From Lactiplantibacillus garii (GTDB taxonomy: Bacteria; Bacillota; Bacilli; Lactobacillales; Lactobacillaceae), in NCBI RefSeq assembly GCF_003885105.1, contig NZ_QWZQ01000010.1, positions 1-64,000 on the forward strand: a stretch of 64,000 nt of DNA. The letters are read 5' to 3'. Both the position numbers and the translations under genes were made by a program. This document shows positions 45,872-55,205 of this stretch, one piece after another. The first letter of the stretch is position 1, and each line of letters begins with the position of its first letter. Under the pieces are notes generated by a model. That model was not told the origin of the DNA. It worked only from the letters and a program-made list of their open reading frames with translations, and did no database searches.

Positions 45872-46228
45872 ATGCGTCAAAATCAATTGATCGAAAAGAT
45901 CACCAATGACCAACTCCGTACGGATATCCCTGATTTCCGTGCCGGTGATACGGTTCGGGTTCACGCCCGCGTCGTTGAAGGGACCCGCGAACGGATCCAA
46001 TTATTCGAAGGTGTCGTTATCAAGCGTCACGGTTCCGGTATCAGCGAAACCTACACTGTTCGTAAGATCAGTAACGGTGTCGGTGTTGAACGGACTTTCC
46101 CATTACACACACCACGTGTAGCTGCCATTGACGTTGTTCGTCAAGGTCGCGTACGTCGCGCTAAGTTGTACTACTTGCGTAACTTACATGGTAAGGCTGC
46201 CCGGATTCCAGAACGTCGTCGGGGCTAA
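45872..46228 (+). CDS. rplS: 50S ribosomal protein L19
   Basis: A 118-residue L19 with [22 protein letters not shown] and [43 protein letters not shown] precedes the ATG. Own terminator downstream. Confidence 0.97.
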   Translation: MRQNQLIEKITNDQLRTDIPDFRAGDTVRVHARVVEGTRERIQLFEGVVIKRHGSGISETYTVRKISNGVGVERTFPLHTPRVAAIDVVRQGRVRRAKLYYLRNLHGKAARIPERRRG

Positions 46229-46276
46229 TTACAACGCAATTAGTTTTGGTTGGTGGTTACCACCAGTCGAAACGTT

Positions 46277-46316
46277 AAAAACGGCTAACTGAATTTTTCA
46301 GTTAGCCGTTTTTTTC
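46277..46316 (+). terminator. Terminator of rplS
   Basis: AAAAACGGCTAACTGA pairs with TCAGTTAGCCGTTTTT around a short loop, followed by more T residues. Confidence 0.9.
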
Positions 46317-46317
46317 A

Positions 46318-46437
46318 GGGTGTGCCAAAAGTCGGTAAGCCGTTAAGCGGAGCCCGCTGACTTTTAAAACCCGTTTCGACAATAATTATTTGGAGATGAA
46401 AACGAGACCGTGGCTTTTGCCACAGCCTCTTTTTTTG
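46318..46437 (+). repeat. Dispersed 3'-UTR repeat, copy 1
   Basis: Follows the rplS terminator in transcript orientation. It contains GTGTGCCAAAAGTCGGTAAGC, then AGCGGAGCCCGCTGACTTTT, AAACCCGTTTCGACAATAATT, and ends in the terminator hairpin GAGACCGTGGC/GCCACAGCCTC with a T8 run. Part of a 365-bp gene-free gap (46317-46682); the rest is AT-rich with a TATAAT (46624-46629) upstream of the next gene. Confidence 0.8.
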
Positions 46438-46682
46438 TGCGCGTAACCGGCCTTAAAATCACCTTGCTTATCAAGTTAGTTCAACGTTGCATTTTGATTA
46501 TTAAGATAGTTCTCATTTTTACAAAAGAATCAGCTTTTTGAAAACGGTTTATACTTGCGATTAAACGCTAATCCCGGTAGCCCCTCGTAATTACCCGGAA
46601 AATCTGGTAGTTTATCATTAAAATATAATTAGAAAAAAGGAACACCGCTAATTATAAATTAATCAATTGGAGTGTGATGCTT

Positions 46683-47939
46683 ATGGCAGCAATTATTGCG
46701 TTGATGGTCGTAATGGGATTCATGATGGTGGGCGAATGGGTTTCGACCCGTTCCCGCGCGTACATCCCGTCCGTCTTCATTACGGCCGTTCTATTTTTGA
46801 TTGGGTTTTGGACCATCGTTCCTAAAAACATCGTACCCCAAGCGTCGTTTGGCACGCAGTTCATCGCCATTACGCAAGCCGTTTTATTGGTACATATGGG
46901 CACGTTGATGAACTTAAAACTATTACTTAAACAATGGCGCGCCGTTGTGATTGCTTTGACCGGGGTCGTTGGGACCGTTGTCCTCGCGATGGGCATCGGC
47001 AGTTTACTTTTCAGCTGGCACACCGTGGTCGCCAGCGTCCCACCGCTGACCGGGGGGCTGGTCGCCGCCTTTCTAATGACGGCCGGTTTAAAAGCTCAGG
47101 GAATCACCGCGTTAGTGGCGTACCCGGTCGCGATGTTCGTGGTGCACAGCATGTTGGGTTATCCGCTGACCGCCTGGATGTTAAAGCGTGAAAGTCGCCG
47201 TTTGCTTGGCCAATACCACGCCGATCCAGTCGCGGTACCAGCCACGGACGACCCCAAGCTGGGGCGGGCGACGAACCACACCAACGCCCAGGTGACCGCG
47301 TCCGCGCGTGATAAGGAAACGGCCGTGGCGCCTAGCCAAACGGTGGCCCGGTTTAAGTTACGCCGCTGGCAAGTTTCCGACGCGTACGACACGCCCGCAT
47401 TCATGCTCTTTAAAGTCGCCATCGTGACCGCACTGGCCGAATGGGTAGCCAGCCTGTTACACGGTGCCGTTAACCAATTCATCATTTGCTTGATCTTTGG
47501 CGTGATTGCCCACCAAGTCGGCTTTTTGGAAGATTCCGTTTTGCAAAAGGCCGGGGTGTTCCACTGGTTGATGTACGGGTTACTGGCGTACATTTTCTCC
47601 AACTTGAACATCGTTAAGATCAGCATGTTATCCGGTATTTTAGTTCCCATCGTGACGTTGATTATCTTGGGGATCACCGGGATGTTCTTAGCGTCCGCCG
47701 TTTTAGCTAAGCCGCTTGGTTTCAGTCGTGAAATGGCGTTTGCGAGCGCGTTGACCGCGTTGTTTGGGTTCCCAGCCGACTACATCGTGACCCACGAAGT
47801 TGCCGGGATCATGGGGACTAACGCCAAGGAAAAGAAGTACTTACTCGACCACATGTTACCAAAGATGTTAGTGGGCGGCTTTGCGACCGTGTCCGTCGCG
47901 TCCGTGATCATTGCATCGGTATTTTTGAAGATTTTGTAG
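46683..47939 (+). CDS. Multi-pass membrane protein, GltS-like transporter
   Basis: A 418-residue integral membrane protein with roughly ten hydrophobic segments in two halves joined by a hydrophilic, Thr/Ala-rich loop (about 180-220). The re-entrant-like segment VPPLTGGLVAAFLMTAGLKAQG and the C-terminal FGFPADYIVTHEVAGIMG resemble, but do not clearly match, the GltS-type two-fold transporter pattern. The gene is 12 bases from an M20 hydrolase gene, which suggests import of a conjugate that the hydrolase then cleaves. Start ATG 46683 follows GGAGTG by eight bases; the substrate is unknown. Confidence 0.6.
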   Translation: MAAIIALMVVMGFMMVGEWVSTRSRAYIPSVFITAVLFLIGFWTIVPKNIVPQASFGTQFIAITQAVLLVHMGTLMNLKLLLKQWRAVVIALTGVVGTVVLAMGIGSLLFSWHTVVASVPPLTGGLVAAFLMTAGLKAQGITALVAYPVAMFVVHSMLGYPLTAWMLKRESRRLLGQYHADPVAVPATDDPKLGRATNHTNAQVTASARDKETAVAPSQTVARFKLRRWQVSDAYDTPAFMLFKVAIVTALAEWVASLLHGAVNQFIICLIFGVIAHQVGFLEDSVLQKAGVFHWLMYGLLAYIFSNLNIVKISMLSGILVPIVTLIILGITGMFLASAVLAKPLGFSREMAFASALTALFGFPADYIVTHEVAGIMGTNAKEKKYLLDHMLPKMLVGGFATVSVASVIIASVFLKIL

Positions 47940-47951
47940 GAGGCAATCTTT

Positions 47952-49115
47952 ATGACAACAACAGAATTAACCACTTGGATGACCGGTTTGCGCCATCAGA
48001 TCCATGCGTACCCCGAACTCGCGTTACACGAAGTTAAAACGACCGCGTTGATCAAAAAAACGCTGACTAGCTTAGGCGTCCGGTTATTACCGTACCCCGG
48101 GGCAACCGGCGTCGTTGCGGAAATCGGTCACGGGGAACCGACCGTGGCGCTGCGGGCCGACATTGACGGCTTGCCGGTGTTAGAAAAGTCGGACTTGCCG
48201 TTTGCCTCCACTATTAAGGGCCACATGCACGCCTGTGGGCACGATTTTCACACCGCCGCGTTGCTCGGAGGTGCCCGCCTGCTTAAAGAACACGAAGCCG
48301 AATTGAAGGGCACGGTACGGCTGATCTTTCAACCCGCCGAAGAGGGGCACTTAGGGGCGAAGATCATGATCAAAAACGGCGTCCTCAACGGGGTGCAGGC
48401 CATTGCCGGTTTTCATAACCAACCCAACATTCCGGTCGGGACGTTAGCCTTAAAGACCGGTCCCATGATGGCCAGCAACGATAACTTTGACGTGACGATT
48501 CAGGGGCACGGCTCACACGCGGCGATGCCGGAAGCTAGTCACGACCCGATCGTCACGCTGGGCGAATTAATCACGGCCCTACAAACAATCCGCAGTCGCA
48601 ACATCGCACCGGACGCGCCGCTGGTGTTAACGTTAGCGGCGGTCAAAGCCGGGACGACCTTTAACGTCATCCCTGATTCAGCGGAATTCAAGGGGACCAT
48701 CCGGACGTTTAGTGCCGCCAACCGGCAACTGGCCAAGGAACGCTTTTACGACATCGTGCAAGGAATTACTAAGATGAACGGTCAAACCACCGCTGTTAAG
48801 TGGGACCGCGGACCGAGTTGCGTGAACAACGACGCCACGTTGACCACTATTTTGAAGAAGGCCCTCGCCAACACCGTCAACATCGTGCCGGCGCACCCGT
48901 GCAACGCCGACGACGACTTTGCGTTATACCAGGAACGCGTGCCCGGATTTTACGGTTTCATGGGTTCCGGTGGCACCGGTGTTTTACACCAATCCAACTA
49001 CAGTTGCGACGACGCCGGCTTGATCTACGGGGCCAAGTTCCACTTTGTCGCCGCCAAAACGATGCTCGCCGCCGTGGCGGCCGGCGCGTTTAGCACGGTC
49101 GACCAGGCCGTTTAA
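47952..49115 (+). CDS. M20-family amidohydrolase
   Basis: A 387-residue cytosolic metallohydrolase of the M20D type (N-acyl-amino-acid amidohydrolase / hippurate hydrolase / IAA-amino acid hydrolase group). Metal ligands sit in HACGHDFHTAALLG and PAEEGHLGA; RADIDGLPV, the start of the lid domain region SHAAMPEASHDP and the C-terminal GTGVLHQSNY complete the pattern. AGGAGGC precedes the ATG. It shares an operon with the upstream membrane protein, so it may act on the imported compound. The specific substrate (N-acetyl-diaminopimelate, acyl-amino acid or other) cannot be told. Confidence 0.88.
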   Translation: MTTTELTTWMTGLRHQIHAYPELALHEVKTTALIKKTLTSLGVRLLPYPGATGVVAEIGHGEPTVALRADIDGLPVLEKSDLPFASTIKGHMHACGHDFHTAALLGGARLLKEHEAELKGTVRLIFQPAEEGHLGAKIMIKNGVLNGVQAIAGFHNQPNIPVGTLALKTGPMMASNDNFDVTIQGHGSHAAMPEASHDPIVTLGELITALQTIRSRNIAPDAPLVLTLAAVKAGTTFNVIPDSAEFKGTIRTFSAANRQLAKERFYDIVQGITKMNGQTTAVKWDRGPSCVNNDATLTTILKKALANTVNIVPAHPCNADDDFALYQERVPGFYGFMGSGGTGVLHQSNYSCDDAGLIYGAKFHFVAAKTMLAAVAAGAFSTVDQAV

Positions 49116-49139
49116 TGGGTATTAAGCCGCGTAACGTCA

Positions 49140-49174
49140 AACAACGCCTCACCAATCTGGTGGGCGTTGTTTTG
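49140..49174 (+). terminator. Terminator after the amidohydrolase
   Basis: AACAACGCC...CACCA pairs with TGGTG...GGCGTTGTT and is followed by TTG. Confidence 0.75.
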
Positions 49175-49179
49175 CGTTC

Positions 49180-49188
49180 TGGTATAAT
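49180..49188 (+). promoter_or_regulatory. Extended -10 promoter of the SPFH gene
   Basis: TGG-TATAAT lies directly behind the preceding terminator, 28 bases before the TTG start. Confidence 0.6.
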
Positions 49189-49215
49189 AAAGGTCATAAA
49201 GGGGGATGAATTTTT

Positions 49216-50082
49216 TTGAAAGAAAAACAAGTATTTCATATCAACGGTTACGTCGGCCTGGTATTAGCCATTTTATTCGTGTTAGCCGGCGGGTGGCTGG
49301 TTTGGAGCGGGGCGACGGGTGACCACTTCTTTAGCGTATTACTCGGGGCGTTACTGATCATTATTGCGGCCTTCGGGGCGAGCTCGTTAACGATCGTGGG
49401 GCCCAACGAAGCGCGGGTGCTAACGTTTTTCGGGAAGTACATCGGGACGATTCGCGATTCCGGGCTGTTCATGACGGTGCCGCTGACCAACAAGTTTTCA
49501 ATTTCACTGCGGGTGCGCAACTTTAACAGCGCCATTTTAAAGGTCAACGACTTGCGCGGAAACCCGGTGGAAATCGCGGCGGTCATCGTGTTTAAGGTGG
49601 TCGATACCAGTATGGCGCTGTTCGCGGTCGACGATTACGAACAGTTCGTGGAAATTCAGAGTGAATCTGCCATTCGTCACGTGGCGTCGGAGTACCCGTA
49701 CGATACGTTTGGCGATGATGAAAAGGAGACCCTGCGGAGCAATCCGACCGAAGTCTCTGACCGTTTAACGGAGGAGTTACAAGAACGGCTCAACGTGGCC
49801 GGGGTGGAAATCGTGGAAACGCGCTTGACTCACTTGGCCTACGCCACGGAAATTGCCAGCGCGATGCTGCAACGGCAACAGTCGTCCGCCATTTTATCCG
49901 CGCGGAAGGTGATCGTTGAAGGGGCGGTTTCGATTACCGAAGAGACCATCCAACGCTTGGAAAAGGATACCGGGATGCAGTTGTCGGACGATAAGAAGCT
50001 GCAACTGATCAATAATATGATGGTCACCATTATCTCGGAGCGCGGCTCACAGCCGATTATTAATACGTCGGATTTGAAGTAG
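49216..50082 (+). CDS. SPFH/Band 7 domain membrane protein
   Basis: A 288-residue protein with two N-terminal hydrophobic segments (about 10-30 and 38-58) followed by an SPFH domain (VGPNEARVLTFFGKYIGTIRDSGLFMTVPL...SLRVRNFNS) and a helical C-terminal part. It belongs to the stomatin/flotillin-like superfamily that forms membrane microdomain scaffolds. No protease partner such as NfeD/STOPP-type serine protease lies next to it, unlike classic slipin operons. TTG start at 49216, preceded by AAAGGGGG. Confidence 0.85.
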   Translation: MKEKQVFHINGYVGLVLAILFVLAGGWLVWSGATGDHFFSVLLGALLIIIAAFGASSLTIVGPNEARVLTFFGKYIGTIRDSGLFMTVPLTNKFSISLRVRNFNSAILKVNDLRGNPVEIAAVIVFKVVDTSMALFAVDDYEQFVEIQSESAIRHVASEYPYDTFGDDEKETLRSNPTEVSDRLTEELQERLNVAGVEIVETRLTHLAYATEIASAMLQRQQSSAILSARKVIVEGAVSITEETIQRLEKDTGMQLSDDKKLQLINNMMVTIISERGSQPIINTSDLK

Positions 50083-50131
50083 TACTTGGTTTAACAGCAA
50101 CTTGTTAGTAACAACTAATTAAATAAGGCGC

Positions 50132-50177
50132 AAACGGACGGCCCCGGAGGTGTGAATCATTCGGGGCCGTCCGTTTT
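50132..50177. terminator. Bidirectional terminator, convergent genes
   Basis: AAACGGACGGCCCCG pairs with CGGGGCCGTCCGTTT around a 15-base loop, with A/T runs on both sides, between the SPFH gene and the minus-strand gene at 50185. Confidence 0.85.
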
Positions 50178-50184
50178 AAGCTAT

Positions 50185-50748
50185 TCAGAAGTTAGGGTCG
50201 TCCGGCGCGTAGTAGTCGAGTTGGCCGTTATGTGCTTGAATCAGCAGGTGTTCAAAGTTGGTACCGTAGTAGAGTCGCACCCCGTAACCCTGTCCCGGGA
50301 ACTGTTCACCGATTTGTTGGCTCTGTTGCAGAACTTGTTTTCGGGCATCCGTTAGTTCGGCACTGCCAGTTGCCACGGCCTGGGCTAAACCGCTGGTGGT
50401 GACGTCTAAGAGGGTGTAATCCATGAAACGGTTGGTATCGTCTAACCTAAAGTTCATCGCGGTGCCGTCAAACGCGGTCACGGTCGCTTCAAAGTAGGCC
50501 CGCGGTGAGGCTGCCGCCACCGGGGAGGCTAAAAGCGGCGGAATGCCCGCCGTTGGGGTACTCGTAGTGGATGGTACGGCCGTTTCTTTGGCGGCTCGGT
50601 GCCGCTTTTTTAACCACCAGCTAATACCGGCCACGATTAGGCCGGCACCAATCGCTACGGCGAACCAGACCCAGTGAACGACAATAAAAGTTAAGATCAA
50701 CGCAATAATAATGGTATCGATGCAACCAACGTGGCCCCGTTGCGTCAT
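50185..50748 (-). CDS. Membrane-anchored hypothetical protein (187 aa)
   Basis: The start at 50748 is chosen because AGGGGGGCGAGTG precedes it; a frame running 26 codons further is rejected. Residues about 9-50 form two close hydrophobic segments ending in a KKRHR stop-transfer sequence, then a Thr/Ser/Pro linker, then a soluble domain of about 115 residues ending QLDYYAPDDPNF. The domain topology (outside or inside) is unclear. No family recognised. Confidence 0.65.
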   Translation of the reverse strand: MTQRGHVGCIDTIIIALILTFIVVHWVWFAVAIGAGLIVAGISWWLKKRHRAAKETAVPSTTSTPTAGIPPLLASPVAAASPRAYFEATVTAFDGTAMNFRLDDTNRFMDYTLLDVTTSGLAQAVATGSAELTDARKQVLQQSQQIGEQFPGQGYGVRLYYGTNFEHLLIQAHNGQLDYYAPDDPNF

Positions 50749-50894
50749 TTCACTCGCCCCCCTCGCTAACGGCGTTATTAGATATGGCTTGAACGCAATG
50801 TTTAAGTACTGCATCGTCATTTTCACTATGTTTTATTATAGCAAACGTGGTGCTGGTCTGGCGGTCGAATTAACTAAACGGGGACCCAACGGCA

Positions 50895-51074
50895 TAAAAA
50901 AACGAGGCTGTGACTTTTGTCACAGCCTCTGTTGGATCTCCGCACAATTATTGTCGAAACGTGCACCCAAAGTCAGCGGCTTCCGCTTAACGGCGGATGT
51001 CAAACAATCCAAGCCCAGGATTATTCGCCATCCGCCGTTAATGCTCACCAGCTAACCGACTTTTGGCACACTCT
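50895..51074 (-). repeat. Dispersed 3'-UTR repeat, copy 2 (with insertion)
   Basis: In minus orientation it begins GTGTGCCAAAAGTCGG downstream of the dipeptidase gene and ends in GAGGCTGTGAC/GTCACAGCCTC followed by CGTTTTTT, so it acts as that gene's terminator. Compared with copies 1 and 3 it carries an extra ~65-base segment bounded by GCATTAACGGCGGATG / CATCCGCCGTTAA inverted repeats. It fills most of the 337-bp gene-free gap 50749-51085. Confidence 0.8.
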
Positions 51075-51085
51075 GGCTTGAACGT

Positions 51086-52525
51086 TTATAAGTTTAAATC
51101 GGTATTGTAATTCAGCGGGGACATGTCGGTACTCTTGGTGATCAAGTCGGCGGCGAGGGCTTGCATCGCGTTGATGGCAATGTCGGCAGCTTTTTGGTTG
51201 GCCTGGGTCAGCTTAGTGGTCAACTGGTCACCGGTCAGGGCCGCAACTTCGTGGTCGGTCACGATCAGGTGGTGGCCCAACGCAACGGCTAAGTCCTTTT
51301 GGACCGTTTGCAGGTCACCGTGGAGTTCGTGATAGTGCGCGTCAACGAGGACCCCGACGTGTTTAAAGATCCAATACGCCGAAGTGGGATCAAACTTTTC
51401 GGTCGCTACCTGGTACGCGGCCGGGGTGTCATCGGCACCGGCGTAAAACGGCACGTAAACACTTTCGGCGGCCACGCCCATCGCGAGCCAGTGGATGCCG
51501 CGGGTCGCCACCGGTAAGTCTTCCCGTAGTTGCAAAACGTGGGATTCCTGGGTCTTGGCTAAGCTGATTGGTCGGTAAGTGTGTTTTTCCGCGTCAGTGC
51601 CGCTGCCGACCGGGTCAAACGGGGTCCCCTCATAGTGCGAAGCCAGGTAGTGCTGGACTTCGTCGATGTGGATCAACCCGCTGGCCCGTTGAATAAATGG
51701 CAGGTCAAACGACTCCGGTTGTTGGTCAACGTTGGGCGTAAAGTACTTTTGCCCGTACCAAACGCGCGGCGTGTTGTAGTGTAGGTCCGATAGGTCGGCG
51801 GTGCCAAACACTTCCCGAAAATTGAGACCGTTGTCCATTGAAGCTAATTGGTTGTCTAATACAAAGTTACGAATTCCCTTGGCGTACATGTAGTTATCGT
51901 GGTCGGTCAAATCAATTTCTTGGATGGCTAACTGGTTGGCCACCACCGCGTAGGCGTCGTCCGGAATGCGTTGCGCGACCCAGTAGTGGCCGGCCCCGGT
52001 CTCCATGTACCAAACTTCGTCGGCGTCACTGAATAGGATCCCGTTGGTTTCGTAGGTGCCGTGTTCCTCAATAATTTGACCGAGGCGTTCGACCCCTTCG
52101 CGGGCGGAGTGAATGTACGGTAAGGTGACCGTGACCATCGCTTCTTCGCCGATCCCATTTTGAACGTAGGGGTCGGCAGCCAGTACGCGGGGGTTGCAGT
52201 AGGCGCTTTCGGTGGCACTCATCGCCACGCCGTACTCGTTAATGCCGTCTTCTTCGAATAAGCCGTACTTAGGCGTCCATTCGGGGGTGGCGGTGTACTT
52301 GGCCCGAATCTTGGGTAACGTCATGCTAAACGGGTGGTCGGCGTCTTGGGACTTAAAAGTCTGGGGCGCGTCAAATTCCGTGTGCGGGTGGATGACGAAT
52401 TTTTTGGCCCAGGCCGCCCGTGAGTCTTCGTTTCGGCCAATCATGGTCGAACCGTCCGCGCTGGCGTTCTTACCAACGAGGATGCTCGTACAAGCGGAAT
52501 AGGGGTTAAACTGGTGGGTCAGCAT
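51086..52525 (-). CDS. pepD: C69-family dipeptidase
   Basis: A 479-residue dipeptidase of the C69 (PepD) family, an N-terminal nucleophile hydrolase. A short pro-segment MLTHQFNPYSA precedes Cys12, the nucleophile freed by autoprocessing, in SACTSILVGKNASADGSTMIGRNED. It degrades dipeptides in the cytosol. The start at 52525 has AAGGA upstream; an in-frame start nine codons earlier is rejected. Lactobacilli carry several pepD paralogues, so a letter suffix is not assigned. Confidence 0.92.
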   Translation of the reverse strand: MLTHQFNPYSACTSILVGKNASADGSTMIGRNEDSRAAWAKKFVIHPHTEFDAPQTFKSQDADHPFSMTLPKIRAKYTATPEWTPKYGLFEEDGINEYGVAMSATESAYCNPRVLAADPYVQNGIGEEAMVTVTLPYIHSAREGVERLGQIIEEHGTYETNGILFSDADEVWYMETGAGHYWVAQRIPDDAYAVVANQLAIQEIDLTDHDNYMYAKGIRNFVLDNQLASMDNGLNFREVFGTADLSDLHYNTPRVWYGQKYFTPNVDQQPESFDLPFIQRASGLIHIDEVQHYLASHYEGTPFDPVGSGTDAEKHTYRPISLAKTQESHVLQLREDLPVATRGIHWLAMGVAAESVYVPFYAGADDTPAAYQVATEKFDPTSAYWIFKHVGVLVDAHYHELHGDLQTVQKDLAVALGHHLIVTDHEVAALTGDQLTTKLTQANQKAADIAINAMQALAADLITKSTDMSPLNYNTDLNL

Positions 52526-52610
52526 AGGAGTCCTTCTTTCTGTCTGGATCAATTAATAAGCTTATCTGAGTTAATTTTAGCATTTTTCAGAATCAATGCG
52601 TATTTTTAGT

Positions 52611-52616
52611 TATAAT
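52611..52616 (+). promoter_or_regulatory. -10 of the YitT-family gene
   Basis: Perfect TATAAT 37 bases before the start; -35 is weak. Confidence 0.4.
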
Positions 52617-52653
52617 GGAAGGCGTTTAAATAAGACGTAAAGAAGGTTTCAAA

Positions 52654-53550
52654 ATGGCGCACATTACTAATCCCCGCCTGGCGTTTGCCTGGCAAGTTAT
52701 CGTGATGCTGGCGTCGGCCGTGATCTCGGCGGTCGCGTTAAACGAATTTTTGATTCCCGCTAATACTTTTAGCGGCGGGGTGAACGGGCTTGCCCAATTG
52801 TTATACTCACTAGGAAAACCGCTGGGTCTACAGATCAATACCGGTTGGTACATCCTGATCTTTAACGTGCCGATTGCGTTACTCGGCTGGTTTAAACTCG
52901 GGCACCGGTTTACGATCATGAGCTTTGTGACCGCCTTCTTGACGGCGATGGCCGCCGTGATCGTCCCGGTGATAAACGTCGCGCACAACGCGTTACTCGG
53001 TGCGCTGTTTGGCGGAATTTTGACCGGGATCGGGATTGGCATTACGATGCGTTACGGCTTTTCGACCGGGGGCTTTGACATTATCGTGTTAGTTTTGGAA
53101 CGGGTGACGGGGCGAACGGTCGGCAGCCTAATGTTTATCACCAACCTGATCATCATCGTGATGTCTGGGCTCTTATTTAGTTGGGAAAACGCGTTATTTA
53201 CGATCATTGCGATTTACGCGTCGACCCGCTTAGTTGACCTGATCCATACCCGCCACCAAAAGCTCACGGCGATTATCGTCACGAGTCAACCGGCCGAAGT
53301 TGCCAAGGCGATCCAGCGGGCGATTTTACGCGGCGTGACCGTCATCAGCTCCACGGGAGCCTATTCCGGCCGGCCTAACGCCACGTTGCTGGTGGTGTTG
53401 AGTCGTTACGAACTCTACGCCTTACAGGGCGCGGTTCACGACCACGATCAGCACGCCTTTATTGACATCTTAAACACCGTCGATACGTCGGGATTATTCA
53501 TGAATGAGCGGGAACAGGCGGCCCAACGAGAAAGTTTGCAAAAGCCATAA
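52654..53550 (+). CDS. YitT family membrane protein
   Basis: A 298-residue protein with five or six hydrophobic segments in the first ~200 residues (SAVISAVALNEFLIPANTFSGGVNGLAQLL, GGILTGIGIGITMRYGFSTGGFDIIVLVLERV) and a C-terminal soluble DUF2179 domain (about 205-285) with AIQRAILRGVTVISSTGAYSG. This is the usual YitT architecture. The family's transport role remains unproven. The divergent promoter region is shared with pepD. Confidence 0.9.
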   Translation: MAHITNPRLAFAWQVIVMLASAVISAVALNEFLIPANTFSGGVNGLAQLLYSLGKPLGLQINTGWYILIFNVPIALLGWFKLGHRFTIMSFVTAFLTAMAAVIVPVINVAHNALLGALFGGILTGIGIGITMRYGFSTGGFDIIVLVLERVTGRTVGSLMFITNLIIIVMSGLLFSWENALFTIIAIYASTRLVDLIHTRHQKLTAIIVTSQPAEVAKAIQRAILRGVTVISSTGAYSGRPNATLLVVLSRYELYALQGAVHDHDQHAFIDILNTVDTSGLFMNEREQAAQRESLQKP

Positions 53551-53601
53551 AATTAAAGTATCATTAGTTTCTGTAAGAATAATAAGAGGAGCGTGGACTC
53601 A

Positions 53602-53796
53602 ATGCCAATCGTACACATTGATTTAATTGCCGGTCGTTCACAAGAACAACTTAAAAATTTAGTGAAGGACGTTACCGACGCCGTTAGCAAAAATACCGGT
53701 GCCCCGGCCGAACACATTCATGTTATTTTAAGTGAAATGCAAAAGAACCGTTACAGTGTTGGCGGTGTTTTAAAGAGCGACGAAGAGGCTAAATAG
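53602..53796 (+). CDS. 4-oxalocrotonate tautomerase-like protein
   Basis: A 64-residue 4-OT superfamily protein starting [16 protein letters not shown]. Removal of Met would expose the catalytic Pro1. The small-protein length matches the hexameric 4-OT class. ATG at 53602 follows GAGGAGCG; the earlier in-frame GTG is less likely. The natural substrate in lactobacilli is unknown. Confidence 0.9.
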   Translation: MPIVHIDLIAGRSQEQLKNLVKDVTDAVSKNTGAPAEHIHVILSEMQKNRYSVGGVLKSDEEAK

Positions 53797-53810
53797 TTTT
53801 TTCATTGTTG

Positions 53811-53840
53811 AACCGGCCGAACCGATGGGCCGGTTTTTTT
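53811..53840 (+). terminator. Terminator after the tautomerase gene
   Basis: AACCGGCC and GGCCGGTT form an 8-bp stem around an 8-base loop, followed by a T-run. Confidence 0.85.
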
Positions 53841-53875
53841 GAAACGGGAGTCACGCGGAGAATTGAGGTTAAATC

Positions 53876-55201
53876 GTGAACGAACAAATTAGTGCTGCCG
53901 CCCTGAACGCCGCGCACCATTTGACCGTTGGCGGCGTCGATACCTTAGCCCTAGCTAAGCAGTACCAAACACCGCTGTACGTCTATGATACGGGCGCCAT
54001 TCGGGCAGAAATCGCAGCTTTTAAGCAGGTTTTTGAAACCAACCGGGTTAAGTATCAAATTAGTTATGCCAGCAAGGCCTTCGCGACCGTAGCGATGTAT
54101 CAGTTGATCGCTCAGGAAGGCATCCACTGCGACGTGGTGTCGGGCGGTGAACTTTACACGGCGCAACAAGCCGGCTTTCCGATGGAACGGGTCTCGTTTC
54201 ACGGTAACAATAAGTCGGTTGCCGAGCTTAGCATGGCGTTAGACGCTGGTGTTGGCTGCATTATCGTGGATAATTTTTACGAACTGAATTTACTGACACA
54301 ACTAACGACGGAGCGGCAGCAAATGACGACCGTGATGTTACGCATCGCGCCCGGGATTTCGGCGCATACCCACGATTACATTTCGACTGGTCAGGAAGAT
54401 TCCAAGTTTGGTTTTGACCTGAACAGTGGCCAGGCCGACGAAGCCGTTAAACGGGCCCTTGGCGCGCCGTACTTAGACTTAGTAGGGATTCACTGCCACA
54501 TTGGGTCACAAATTTTTGAACTGAACGGGTTTGAAATGATCGTGGATAAGTTGGTCGGCGTGTTTGCGCGCTGGCAAACGGAACTGGGCTTTTACCCGCA
54601 GATCATGAACGTCGGCGGCGGTTTCGGGGTGAAGTACACGGCCGAAGACCAACCCTTAGAACCGACCGCGTTTGTGGACGCCATCCTAAAAGAAACCATC
54701 GCCCAAACGCAAGCCCACCACGTCCCGATGTTGGAAGTATGGATCGAACCGGGACGTTCACTCGTGGCAACGGCCGGGATGACCCTGTACACCCTGGGCG
54801 CTTCGAAGGACATTCCGGGGATCCGGAAGTATTTGGCCGTGGACGGCGGGATGGGGGATAACATCCGTCCGGCCCTCTACGAAGCCAAGTATGAAGCGGT
54901 ATTGGCCAAGGACCCGACGTTGCCCGCTAAACAAGTGGTCTCAATTGCTGGGAAGTACTGTGAATCCGGTGATATGTTGATCTGGAATCAGCAGTTGCCC
55001 GCCACGCAACCGGGGGACGTCCTCGCCGTTTTAGATACCGGGGCGTACGGCTATTCAATGGCCAGCAACTATAACCGTAACCCGCGGCCCGCGGTGGTCT
55101 TTTGTGAAAACGGCCAGAGCCAGCTGGTCGTCCAACGGGAAAGTTACGCAGACCTGACCCGCTTAGACTTACCACTCGCCGTTCCCGAAAAAACTGAATA
55201 A
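53876..55201 (+). CDS. lysA: Diaminopimelate decarboxylase
   Basis: LysA converts meso-diaminopimelate to lysine with PLP. The 441-residue protein has YASKAF with the PLP-binding Lys67, HGNNKS, GIHCHIGSQI, GGGFGVKY, EPGRSLV and CESGDML in the family order. It starts with GTG at 53876 and is alone here, away from the dap genes with which it often clusters. The terminator of the next repeat follows. Confidence 0.95.
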   Translation: MNEQISAAALNAAHHLTVGGVDTLALAKQYQTPLYVYDTGAIRAEIAAFKQVFETNRVKYQISYASKAFATVAMYQLIAQEGIHCDVVSGGELYTAQQAGFPMERVSFHGNNKSVAELSMALDAGVGCIIVDNFYELNLLTQLTTERQQMTTVMLRIAPGISAHTHDYISTGQEDSKFGFDLNSGQADEAVKRALGAPYLDLVGIHCHIGSQIFELNGFEMIVDKLVGVFARWQTELGFYPQIMNVGGGFGVKYTAEDQPLEPTAFVDAILKETIAQTQAHHVPMLEVWIEPGRSLVATAGMTLYTLGASKDIPGIRKYLAVDGGMGDNIRPALYEAKYEAVLAKDPTLPAKQVVSIAGKYCESGDMLIWNQQLPATQPGDVLAVLDTGAYGYSMASNYNRNPRPAVVFCENGQSQLVVQRESYADLTRLDLPLAVPEKTE

Positions 55202-55205
55202 CGAC

